Shown here: positions 1 to 6,565 of the stretch, in pieces
Layout: every line of letters begins with the position of its first letter
Position numbering within the stretch: the stretch's first letter is position 1
Assembly (NCBI GenBank): GCA_964507925.1
Contig: CAZDRB010000030.1
Coordinates: 1-10,165, forward strand
From: CAZDRB01 sp964507925
GTDB lineage: Bacteria > Patescibacteriota > Microgenomatia > UBA1400 > UBA12108
Length of the DNA stretch: 10,165 bases
Reading direction: 5' to 3'
The notes under the pieces: model-generated
What the model was told of the DNA's origin: nothing
Seen by the model: the letters and a program-made list of their open reading frames with translations, nothing else
The model's database searches: none
Made by a program: the position numbers and the translations under genes

Positions 1-1
1 A

Positions 2-1126
2 AAAATCGGTGGCCTGACCAAAGAAAAAGCCAAAGATATTCTCCTTGAAGCTGTCGACAAAAAACTTGCCCGCGAAGTTGCCGAGAGGATCCGTGCAGCC
101 GAAGAAAGCATCAAAGAAACGGCCGAGGACAAAGCTCGAGATATTCTGATCGACGCCATGTATCACGGCTCAACCGAGTACGTCGCTGAGTTCACTATCT
201 CAACCGTCAAAATTGCCGACGACGACGTCAAAGGAAGAATCATCGGCAAAGAAGGAAGAAATATTCGCACCTTTGAAAAGGTGACTGGAGTAGATATAGA
301 CATGGACGAAACTCCGGGAGAGGTTAGACTTTCTTGCTACGACGGAGTAAGGCGCGAAGTGGCCAGAGTGGCTCTAGAGCGCCTTATCAAGGATGGTCGC
401 ATCCAGCCAACTAGGATCGAGGAGTATGTCCAAAAAGCAAGACGAGACATCGAAAAAATCATGTACGAAGAGGGTAAAAAACTCTGTCACATGGTTGGTG
501 CCTACAATCTCCCTCAAGACTTGATCGCCATGCTCGGCAGATTCAAGTACAGAAGTTCCTATGGACAAAATATGCTTGCCCATACTCTTGAAGAAACAAG
601 AATCGGCATGAACTTAGCTGCAGAGACCAAGGCCAACATCGACATAGTCAGACTCGGCTGCCTGTTCCACGATATTGGCAAGATTGTGACCGACGAAGAG
701 GGAAGCCACGTCGAGCTCGGCGTCAAACTTCTCAAAAAATACAACATGCCTCAAGCGGTCATCGACTGTGTTGCTCAGCACCACGAAGACGAGGAGTTTA
801 CGAGCAAAGAGTCTATCTTGGTCTATATCTCAGACGCTATTTCTGGGGCAAGACCCGGTGCCCGTTACGAAAATGTTCAGGAATACGTCAAGCGCTTGAC
901 TGCAATCGAGGAGATCGCGATGAGCAAGCCAGGAGTAGCTGAGGCTTATGCGATCTCAGCAGGGCGCGAAGTACGCGTCATGATCGACCCTGACAAGGCA
1001 ACCGACGACGAAGCGGTGAGGCTAGCAAGCGTAATCCGCGACGAAATCAAGGAAAAGTTAACCTATCCGGGTACCGTGACGGTCACCGTCATTCGAGAAA
1101 AGCGAGCTCAACAGATCGCAAAATAA
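2..1126 (+). CDS. rny: Ribonuclease Y, 3' part (5' end outside window)
   Basis: RNase Y is a membrane-anchored endoribonuclease that starts mRNA decay. The reading frame is open from base 2, giving 374 visible residues; the N-terminal membrane anchor and most of the coiled coil lie upstream of the window. The first 50 or so visible residues are the end of the charged helical region (KEKAKDILLE, then many Glu/Lys/Ala). A KH domain follows, with the RNA-binding loop GRIIGKEGRNIR at about residues 78-89. Next is the HD domain with its metal ligands: His in AHTLEE, HDIGK (about 223-227), the QHHEDEE histidines and Asp in YISDAISGARPGAR. The C-terminus VIREKRAQQIAK matches the family's usual ending. 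An ATG at 158 is internal, because homology continues upstream of it. The gene ends at TAA 1124-1126, 27 nt before the HU gene. Identification is firm. Confidence 0.97.
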   Translation, partial: KIGGLTKEKAKDILLEAVDKKLAREVAERIRAAEESIKETAEDKARDILIDAMYHGSTEYVAEFTISTVKIADDDVKGRIIGKEGRNIRTFEKVTGVDIDMDETPGEVRLSCYDGVRREVARVALERLIKDGRIQPTRIEEYVQKARRDIEKIMYEEGKKLCHMVGAYNLPQDLIAMLGRFKYRSSYGQNMLAHTLEETRIGMNLAAETKANIDIVRLGCLFHDIGKIVTDEEGSHVELGVKLLKKYNMPQAVIDCVAQHHEDEEFTSKESILVYISDAISGARPGARYENVQEYVKRLTAIEEIAMSKPGVAEAYAISAGREVRVMIDPDKATDDEAVRLASVIRDEIKEKLTYPGTVTVTVIREKRAQQIAK

Positions 1127-1135
1127 TTATATAAT
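1108..1135 (+). promoter_or_regulatory. Candidate promoter for the HU gene
   Basis: A perfect TATAAT lies at 1130-1135 in the only AT-rich gap of this part of the window. A weak -35 candidate, TCAACA (4 of 6 to TTGACA), is at 1108-1113 with a 16-nt spacer. Transcription would start near 1142, exactly where the Shine-Dalgarno GGAGAG (1142-1147) of the HU gene begins, so the leader would be only about 12 nt. This is read from the sequence; activity is inferred. Confidence 0.45.
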
Positions 1136-1153
1136 CATAACGGAGAGAATTTT

Positions 1154-1429
1154 ATGAAAAAATCCGATTACTACGAAATAGTTGCAAAGTCCGCGCACAT
1201 GACCAAAAAGACTGCCAAGGACGCAATCGACACTTTCCTCGCTGAGATCGTCAAAACTCTCAAAAAAGGCGACAAAGTCGTTCTTTCTGGAGTGGGTACA
1301 CTTTCGATCGGCAAAGTCGGACCAAAAGACGTTGTTCCATTTGGGAAGTCCGACAAACGGATCACCGTCAAAAGCCACCACGTCGTCAACTTTAAGGCTG
1401 CCAAGCCACTACGTAAGATGATTTGGTAA
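1154..1429 (+). CDS. HU/IHF-family DNA-binding protein (divergent arm)
   Basis: This 91-residue basic protein has the size and layout of HU, a dimeric nucleoid protein that bends DNA. The N-terminal helical part (MKKSDYYEIVAKSAHMTKKT, then AKDAIDTFLAEIVKTLKKGD) aligns with the HU dimerisation helices. Residues 41-52 (KVVLSGVGTLSI) match the beta-strand GFGTF region, with Val in place of Phe. The end NFKAAKPLRKMI matches the usual FKPGKALK segment. The DNA-binding arm differs: the usual RNPxTG tip is absent and the segment reads KDVVPFGKSDKR, so Pro62 may take the role of the intercalating proline. The start is supported by GGAGAG at 1142-1147, 6 nt upstream. The family call is good; the exact subtype is not known. 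Confidence 0.88.
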   Translation: MKKSDYYEIVAKSAHMTKKTAKDAIDTFLAEIVKTLKKGDKVVLSGVGTLSIGKVGPKDVVPFGKSDKRITVKSHHVVNFKAAKPLRKMIW

Positions 1430-1432
1430 GAT
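1424..1432 (+). promoter_or_regulatory. Possible extended -10 motif before the first ABC ATPase gene
   Basis: TGGTAAGAT spans the stop codon of the HU gene and fits TGnTAnnAT, keeping the A at the second and the T at the last position of the -10 hexamer (4 of 6 overall). It ends 6 nt before the ATG at 1439, the same distance as the stronger motif at 3949-3957. Transcription from it would start at or next to the start codon. Weak on its own. Confidence 0.25.
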
Positions 1433-1438
1433 GATCGC

Positions 1439-2362
1439 ATGCACACGATCATCGCTCAAAATTTAGCCAAAACTTACCAAGTTCAAAAAAAGCGAGCGGG
1501 TCTTGTCGGTTCGATCCAAGATCTCTTTGCCCCAAACTTTGAATCAAAAAATGCCGTTCAAGATGTCTCGTTTGTTATCGACGAGGGGGAGCTAGTCGGA
1601 TTCATCGGCCCCAACGGCGCCGGCAAAACCACTACCCTCAAAATGCTCTCTGGTCTCCTTTATCCTACATCAGGGGAAGTTCGCGTTCTTGGTTTTGACC
1701 CGTGGAAAAGGGAATATGAATTCCTCCGCTCAATCTCGCTCGTAATGGGGCAAAAAAATCAGCTCTGGTGGGATCTGCCAGCAATCGAGTCCTTTAACTT
1801 GGCTCGCGATATCTACGACATTCCAAGAAAGTCATACAAAAAAACTCTCAAGGATCTCGTCACTATGCTTGAGATCGAGGATATTCTCGATGTTCAGGTT
1901 CGCAAGCTCTCACTCGGTCAGAGGATGAAGGCCGAGCTTGTGGCTGCCCTCATCCACTCCCCTAAAGTACTCTTTCTCGATGAGCCCACGATCGGACTTG
2001 ACGTGGTGATGCAGCAGTCTATGCGCCAGTTTCTCAAAGAATATAATCAAAAAGGTGACGGCTCGATTATCTTGACATCGCACTACATGGACGACGTCAA
2101 AGAACTCTGCAAGCGCGTAATCATTATCGATCAAGGTAGGATTCTCTACGATGGCCTCTTGTCCGAGGTAATTACCAAGTTTAGTAAGCACAAAATTATC
2201 GAGGTGATCGGCGGGAGTGGTGAGATCACTTCGCACAAAGTCGTTCGTAGTAAAGTAGCCGAGACGGCGTCTAAGCTTTTGCAGGATCCGTCCGTTGTTG
2301 ACATTAACATCAAAGAAGTCGAGATCGAGGACGTTATTAGGCAAGTATTTGCTCGTCAATGA
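1439..2362 (+). CDS. ABC exporter ATPase, viologen-exporter type (COG4586-like)
   Basis: This 307-residue protein is the ATP-hydrolysing subunit of an ABC-2 exporter in the cytoplasmic membrane. Walker A is GPNGAGKTT (57-65), the Q-loop is in LVMGQKNQLWWDLP (101-114), the signature is LSLGQ (157-161), Walker B is VLFLDEP (177-183) and the H-loop is TSHYMDD with His215. The stretch from the Q-loop to QLWWDLPAIESF is typical of the COG4586 group, whose partners are two different permeases, as found here downstream. The group includes the cyanobacterial viologen exporter; the natural substrate is not inferable. The last 80 residues form the usual accessory domain. It starts 9 nt after the HU gene without a clear Shine-Dalgarno and overlaps the next gene by 4 bp (ATGA), which suggests translational coupling. 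Confidence 0.92.
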   Translation: MHTIIAQNLAKTYQVQKKRAGLVGSIQDLFAPNFESKNAVQDVSFVIDEGELVGFIGPNGAGKTTTLKMLSGLLYPTSGEVRVLGFDPWKREYEFLRSISLVMGQKNQLWWDLPAIESFNLARDIYDIPRKSYKKTLKDLVTMLEIEDILDVQVRKLSLGQRMKAELVAALIHSPKVLFLDEPTIGLDVVMQQSMRQFLKEYNQKGDGSIILTSHYMDDVKELCKRVIIIDQGRILYDGLLSEVITKFSKHKIIEVIGGSGEITSHKVVRSKVAETASKLLQDPSVVDINIKEVEIEDVIRQVFARQ

Positions 2363-3147
2363 AAAAATATCTCGCGATCTTCTCCATTACCCTCCAAGAG
2401 ATATTTGCCTACAGGTTAAATATGGTAATGTGGCGCATCCGTCAAGTTTTTGTGTTTTTGATTCCCTTCTTCATCTGGAAATCAGTTCTTGGTTCGGGAG
2501 AGGAGATCTATGGGTATACGCTCGCTGGCATCATGACTTATCTTTTTGGGACTACAGTTCTGCGGTCTCTTGTTATGGGCTCGCGGACAGTTGATCTAGG
2601 GTGGATGATCAATAGCGGTGCGCTCACTATCCCTCTTATGCGACCATTCGGGATTTTTCGCTTTTTTTTCACTCGTGACGTTGCTGATAAGCTCTTTAAT
2701 TTGAGCTTTATTGTGCTCGAGATTCCGCTTCTCTTGTGGCTCTTTCGCCCACCCGTTTTCATTCAAACCAATTTAGTTCCGATCTTGGGATCAATTATCG
2801 CGATTATTTTTGCAGTTCTCATCTACTTTTTTATTAACATTATCTTCGGGGCTCTCGGATTTTGGTCGCGTGATGTTTGGGCTCCTAGGTTTTTGTTGAT
2901 GGTTGTTATGGAGTTTGCAACTGGAGCAATGTTTCCTCTGGACATGCTCTCCAGTTCGTGGCAAAAAATAGTTCTCATGACTCCTTTCCCGTACCTCCTC
3001 TACGTTCCCCTAAAAATCTATCTTGGTCGGGGAGATCTTCTTGTTTTTGGGCTATTAGTGAGTGCAATCTGGGTTGTCGTACTCGCCTACCTGGCTCAAA
3101 AAATCTGGAAACTTGGGATCAAATCTTACGAAGCCGAGGGTCGCTAA
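2359..3147 (+). CDS. ABC-2 exporter permease, first of a pair (COG4587-like)
   Basis: This 262-residue integral membrane protein would form half of the transmembrane channel of the exporter energised by the preceding ATPase. About six hydrophobic segments are visible, near residues 28-44, 55-72, 112-130, 138-165, 176-195 and 227-247. LMRPFGIFRFFF (93-104) is the cytoplasmic element that follows the second segment in this family, and FPLDMLSSSWQKIVLMTPFPY (192-212) corresponds to the conserved loop ending in a Pro-Phe-x-Tyr motif. The C-terminus WKLGIKSYEAEGR fits COG4587 rather than COG3694. The start overlaps the ATPase stop by 4 bp and the next permease follows with no gap. The family is clear; which of the two permease groups it belongs to is less certain. 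Confidence 0.85.
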   Translation: MKKYLAIFSITLQEIFAYRLNMVMWRIRQVFVFLIPFFIWKSVLGSGEEIYGYTLAGIMTYLFGTTVLRSLVMGSRTVDLGWMINSGALTIPLMRPFGIFRFFFTRDVADKLFNLSFIVLEIPLLLWLFRPPVFIQTNLVPILGSIIAIIFAVLIYFFINIIFGALGFWSRDVWAPRFLLMVVMEFATGAMFPLDMLSSSWQKIVLMTPFPYLLYVPLKIYLGRGDLLVFGLLVSAIWVVVLAYLAQKIWKLGIKSYEAEGR

Positions 3148-3951
3148 ATGAATATCTCAAAACTCAAAGCCTATCTTAAAGTCTGGACCAAACTCACCCG
3201 TCAACAGTTTCAGTCTCAAATAGCCAACGCCCGAGGCGCGGCTTTTCTCTTTATCTCTGGCAAATTGATTCGTCTTGGCGCCTCACTCCTCTTTGTTTAT
3301 GTCGTGGTCGGCCGAGCCACGCTCATTTCTGGCTATACTCTAAGCCAAGCCATCTTTTTGATGGTACTCTTTAACCTAACCTCGACTATTGGGCAGTTAT
3401 TTTTGCGGGGGGTCTATATGTTTCGTCAAAAGGTTATTGACGGCTCGTTTGATTTTTACCTGCTTAACCCGCTCTCAGAACTTTTTTATGCACTCTTTTC
3501 CTTCACCGATCCGATGGATCTAATTCTGCTCATCCCCTACATTCTCTTGACCCTCTGGGCATGGGCAAATACCGGCGCTGCGTTTACCGCTCTCAACCTT
3601 GCACTTATCGTTCTGATTATCGTCCTCGCCGTCATCATGATGATCGCTTGGCACATCATCATCGTCTCGGTCGGAGTCAAGTACCTAGAAGTAGATAACT
3701 CAATTATGCTTTTTCGCGACCTGGAAAAGATGGGCTCATTCCCGGTCTCGCTCTACGGGAGGACGGGAGAAAACATCATGACCTACATCTTTCCCTTCGC
3801 GCTTATGGCAACTATTCCAGCTAACCTTGTTCTCGGCAATTTTAATCCCTGGTTTCTGATTGTGTTTGCGGTCCTCGCTGTAGTACAACTCAAGCTCTCG
3901 ATTTGGATCTGGAACCAGGCGCTCAAGTCATACTCCTCTGCCTCCTCGTGA
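3148..3951 (+). CDS. ABC-2 exporter permease, second of a pair (COG3694/PF06182-like)
   Basis: This 267-residue membrane protein is the probable second channel half of the same exporter. The motif VIDGSFDFYLLNPLSELF (about 96-113) matches the G-x-hydrophobic-D...LL-x-PL signature of the COG3694 group, MGSFPVSLYGR (190-200) its central loop, and the ending LKSYSSASS its typical C-terminus. Hydrophobic stretches lie near residues 32-55, 64-84, 121-139, 145-175, 206-226 and 232-252. Its ATG begins directly after the stop of the preceding permease, so the two are very likely made in equal amounts. The TGA stop is part of a candidate extended -10 motif for the next gene. Confidence 0.88.
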   Translation: MNISKLKAYLKVWTKLTRQQFQSQIANARGAAFLFISGKLIRLGASLLFVYVVVGRATLISGYTLSQAIFLMVLFNLTSTIGQLFLRGVYMFRQKVIDGSFDFYLLNPLSELFYALFSFTDPMDLILLIPYILLTLWAWANTGAAFTALNLALIVLIIVLAVIMMIAWHIIIVSVGVKYLEVDNSIMLFRDLEKMGSFPVSLYGRTGENIMTYIFPFALMATIPANLVLGNFNPWFLIVFAVLAVVQLKLSIWIWNQALKSYSSASS

Positions 3952-3957
3952 TACAAT
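3949..3957 (+). promoter_or_regulatory. Candidate extended -10 promoter for the second exporter
   Basis: TGATACAAT fits the extended -10 pattern TGnTATAAT with one mismatch; its TG comes from the stop codon of the preceding permease gene. It ends 6 nt before the ATG at 3964, so transcription would start at about the A of the start codon and give a leaderless mRNA. No Shine-Dalgarno precedes this ATG, which fits. No good -35 is seen, which extended -10 promoters can do without. Activity is inferred. Confidence 0.4.
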
Positions 3958-3963
3958 CATCAG

Positions 3964-4887
3964 ATGGCCATACTCGAGGTAAAAGACTTAGTCAAAAACT
4001 TCAAAAAATCCTCCGTAATCAAAGGGATCAACTTTGAGCTACAAGAAGGGGAAATTCTTGGGATCTTGGGCCCAAACGGGGCTGGTAAGACCACGACCCT
4101 CCAAATGATCTTAGGAATCCTAACCCCAACTAGCGGCGAGATCAAGATCTTTGACAAAAACATCAAAACACACAAATCCGAGATCCTCGAAAAACTAAAT
4201 TTTTCCTCCACCTACACCGACCTACCTTGGCGCCTTACTGTCGCCGAAAATCTAACCTGGACATCTTGGCTCTATCAAATACCCAATCGCAAAACGCGTC
4301 TTGCCAAAATCAAGGAGATTTTTCGCCTAGACAAAATCTGGAAGCAGCCATTTGGCTCCCTTTCTGCCGGTCAGAGGACTAGAGTTAATCTCGCTCGCTC
4401 AATGGTTAATTTTCCGAGCCTTCTCCTCCTGGACGAGCCAACCGCCTCGCTTGATCCAGAAGTAGCGATGTATATGCGCGAGTTTTTCGAAAATCAGCGC
4501 ACCAAGTTTAATACCTCGATTATCTTGACCTCTCACAATATGGCCGAAGTTGAAGAGCTCTGCGACCGCGTACTAATACTCAAAGACGGAGAAATCGTGG
4601 GCAACGACACACCAGAAAATCTCGCCAAAAAAATCGAGCATTGTCACCTGAGACTTAGAGTCACCAAAAATAACAAAGCTCTAGAAAAACTCATATTGTC
4701 CAGAAAACTCGTCTCAACCTCTGATAATAACAATTACACAATTACAATCAAAGAAAAAATCTTGCCGCTATTTTTATACGAGATCACCAAGAACAACATC
4801 CAATACAGCGAGATCTCAATTGACAAGCCCACCCTCGAAGATTACTTCTTAAAAATCGCAAAAGGCGGATCAAATGAAGCTTTATAG
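3964..4887 (+). CDS. ABC-2 exporter ATPase (COG1131/CcmA-like)
   Basis: This 307-residue protein is the ATPase of a second ABC-2 exporter. Walker A is GPNGAGKTT (36-44), the signature LSAGQ (133-137), Walker B LLLLDEP (153-159) and the H-loop TSHNM with His191. The glutamine normally found in the Q-loop is not present: the aligned stretch reads NFSSTYTDLPWRLTV (79-93), a variant I believe some COG1131 ATPases share. The C-terminal 90 residues are rich in Lys, Asn and Ile and end in KPTLEDYFLKIAKG, the usual end of the drug- and polysaccharide-export ATPases. It begins 12 nt after the first exporter and overlaps the next permease by 14 bp. The substrate is unknown. Confidence 0.92.
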   Translation: MAILEVKDLVKNFKKSSVIKGINFELQEGEILGILGPNGAGKTTTLQMILGILTPTSGEIKIFDKNIKTHKSEILEKLNFSSTYTDLPWRLTVAENLTWTSWLYQIPNRKTRLAKIKEIFRLDKIWKQPFGSLSAGQRTRVNLARSMVNFPSLLLLDEPTASLDPEVAMYMREFFENQRTKFNTSIILTSHNMAEVEELCDRVLILKDGEIVGNDTPENLAKKIEHCHLRLRVTKNNKALEKLILSRKLVSTSDNNNYTITIKEKILPLFLYEITKNNIQYSEISIDKPTLEDYFLKIAKGGSNEAL

Positions 4888-5659
4888 AATCTGGGGAGTA
4901 GCCCTAAGATATCTTTATCTATTCAGACATTCGCTAGACAGGCTTAGTGACGCTTTTTTCTGGCCGACTGTGGACATCGTACTTTGGGGGTTAACCAGTA
5001 GCTTTTTTGCGCAGAGCCTAGATTCTGGTAGTACCCTTGTTCTTGGTCTCCTCGGCGGAATAATTCTCTGGATATTCCCTTGGCGGGGTCAGTATGAGAT
5101 CGCCGTCAACCTTCTTGAGGATCTCTGGAACAGAAACTTGGTCAATATCTTTGTCTCTCCGGTCAAGTTTGCCGAATGGATATTTACCCTTCTCCTCATA
5201 GGTCTAGGCAAGGCTCTACTATCCTCCGCCTACGCCGCCATCATCGTCTATGCTCTATACTCCGCTAACATTTTGACAGTTGGGTACTCGCTGATTCCTT
5301 GGGCCATGATCTTGGTCATGTTTGGCTGGGTTTTTGGTCTACTAGTTGCAAGTATTATTATGCGCTATGGTACCAAAATCCAGACGCTTGCCTGGACCTC
5401 AATTTATGTGATCGCACCTTTTGCCGCAGTCTACTATCCAGTGGCAAACCTTCCTCTCTGGGCGCAAAAGATTGCTCACTTCGTTCCTGCGAGTCACGTC
5501 TTTGAAGCACTTCGCGCATCAATCGCGGGCACGCCTACTCCACTCGTCAACTTAATCTGGCCAACGCTCCTATGTATTGGATACTTTACACTCGCTAGTC
5601 TAATGATTAGACAGAGCTTTAGGCACATTCTCAAGCGCGGATTGATCTCAGTCGATTAA
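4874..5659 (+). CDS. ABC-2 type permease (COG0842/PF01061-like)
   Basis: This 261-residue membrane protein is the channel partner of the preceding ATPase and, being single, probably works as a homodimer. Hydrophobic segments lie near residues 31-48, 55-72, 103-130, 140-163, 170-192 and 225-246. The loop YYPVANLPLWAQKIAHFVPA (187-206) followed by SHVFEALR is the standard ABC-2 permease motif before the last segment. NRNLVNIFVSPV (87-98) is the conserved element before the third segment. The ATG lies inside the ATPase gene (14-bp overlap) and the stop is 1 nt before miaA. The sequence is unlike the two permeases of the first exporter, so this is not a recent duplication. Confidence 0.88.
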   Translation: MKLYRIWGVALRYLYLFRHSLDRLSDAFFWPTVDIVLWGLTSSFFAQSLDSGSTLVLGLLGGIILWIFPWRGQYEIAVNLLEDLWNRNLVNIFVSPVKFAEWIFTLLLIGLGKALLSSAYAAIIVYALYSANILTVGYSLIPWAMILVMFGWVFGLLVASIIMRYGTKIQTLAWTSIYVIAPFAAVYYPVANLPLWAQKIAHFVPASHVFEALRASIAGTPTPLVNLIWPTLLCIGYFTLASLMIRQSFRHILKRGLISVD

Positions 5660-5660
5660 C

Positions 5661-6521
5661 ATGAACAAACTCCTCACAATTGTTGGCCCAACCGCAACCG
5701 GCAAAACCAAGTACGCACTCAAACTAGCGGCTCAAAAGCCGAGCCTTATCATCTCGGCTGACTCACGCCAAGTATACCGCGGCATGGATATTGTAACCGG
5801 CAAAGATCATCCTCAGAATATCAAGATCTTTGGCATCAATATCCTTGATCCTGACGAGACCTGCTCGGTTTCCGTCTGGTACGACGCAGTTACGCCTCAT
5901 ATGCAGAAAGCCTGGGGTGAGGGGAAGCAGGTGATTGTCGTCGGCGGAACAGGACTATATGTCCGCGCTTTGACTCATGGCATCGAGACCATACGCGTGC
6001 CCATAAATCACGCGCTTCGCGCCGAGCTCGACTCACTATCGGTCAATGAGCTACAAAAAATCCTCAAGGCTCATGATCCAGATAAATTTGCAAACATGAA
6101 CAACTCGGACAAGCACAATCCTCGCCGCCTAATTCGCGCGATTGAAGTAGTCCACAATCCACACGAGTCATCATCAGTTCATCCCCGGTCATCAACCAAA
6201 GTCATCGGACTTCGTTACTACGATAATTCAAATTATAGTAGTAAGGTTCGGCAGCGCGTGGTAGCTAGATTAAAAAGTGGTGCTATCGAAGAAACCAAGC
6301 AACTCCTTTCCAGGTACGATAGGGGAATCCAATCACTCTCCGCAATCGGCTACAAAAGTATCATCAGTTATCTAGACAAGAAAACTACCAAATCGGAGAT
6401 GATTGAGTCTTGGGTGAGTGACGAGCTGTCCTATGCAAAGAGACAAATGACATGGTTTCGCAAACAGGAAGTAATTTGGTACGATATAGATAGAATACAA
6501 ACAGCGCCAGCCTTGCCGTAG
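5661..6521 (+). CDS. miaA: tRNA dimethylallyltransferase
   Basis: MiaA moves a dimethylallyl group from DMAPP to N6 of A37 in tRNAs that read codons starting with U. The P-loop is GPTATGKT (9-16), followed by ISADSRQVYRGMDIVTGKD (31-49) with the catalytic Asp34, GGTGLYVRAL (95-104) and NPRRLIRAIEV (153-163). The C-terminal part carries LSAIGYKSIISYL (226-238) and SYAKRQMTWFRKQ (257-269), the conserved tRNA-binding end. At 286 residues it is somewhat shorter than the roughly 300-316 of well-studied homologues. It starts 1 nt after the exporter permease without a clear Shine-Dalgarno. The last residues (APALP) and the TAG stop come from an inverted repeat, so the original stop may have been displaced. 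Identification is firm. Confidence 0.97.
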   Translation: MNKLLTIVGPTATGKTKYALKLAAQKPSLIISADSRQVYRGMDIVTGKDHPQNIKIFGINILDPDETCSVSVWYDAVTPHMQKAWGEGKQVIVVGGTGLYVRALTHGIETIRVPINHALRAELDSLSVNELQKILKAHDPDKFANMNNSDKHNPRRLIRAIEVVHNPHESSSVHPRSSTKVIGLRYYDNSNYSSKVRQRVVARLKSGAIEETKQLLSRYDRGIQSLSAIGYKSIISYLDKKTTKSEMIESWVSDELSYAKRQMTWFRKQEVIWYDIDRIQTAPALP

Positions 6522-6540
6522 CTTTAGCGTAGGCAGGTGG
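6507..6540. repeat. Imperfect inverted repeat / hairpin at the miaA 3' end
   Basis: The arms CCTTGCCGTAGC (6511-6522) and GCGTAGGCAGG (6527-6537) enclose a TTTA loop. With single-base bulges they pair as CCT/AGG, GCC/GGC, TA/TA and GC/GC, and CCA (6507-6509) with TGG (6538-6540) extends the stem to about 13 bp. It has no T-tract, so it is not a classic intrinsic terminator. It encodes the last codons and stop of miaA on one side and supplies the TG of a promoter motif on the other. I recall near-identical sequence scattered through CPR genomes, but only one copy lies in this window, so its repeat nature cannot be shown here. Confidence 0.6.
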
Positions 6541-6546
6541 TATGAT
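6538..6546 (+). promoter_or_regulatory. Candidate extended -10 promoter for the AI-2E/MscS-like/uppP unit
   Basis: TGGTATGAT matches TGnTATAAT with one mismatch in the hexamer (6541-6546). Transcription would start near 6553, at the Shine-Dalgarno AAGGAGAG (6553-6560) of the next gene, giving a leader of about 13 nt as at the HU gene. The TGG is also the last part of the inverted repeat. Activity is inferred. Confidence 0.45.
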
Positions 6547-6565
6547 GTTGATAAGGAGAGCTAGT

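Noticed and set aside
1910..2359. Open frame of 149 codons on the minus strand
   Set aside because: It lies fully inside the ABC ATPase gene, whose motifs are all intact, and its protein resembles nothing I know.
2662..2669. Run of eight T in the first permease gene as a slippage site
   Set aside because: It encodes Phe residues in a hydrophobic region, which makes such runs common; shorter and less telling than the nine-C run.
6542..6565. Upstream ATGs as start of the AI-2E family gene
   Set aside because: They precede the strong AAGGAGAG at 6553-6560, overlap the -10 motif and add no family-like residues.
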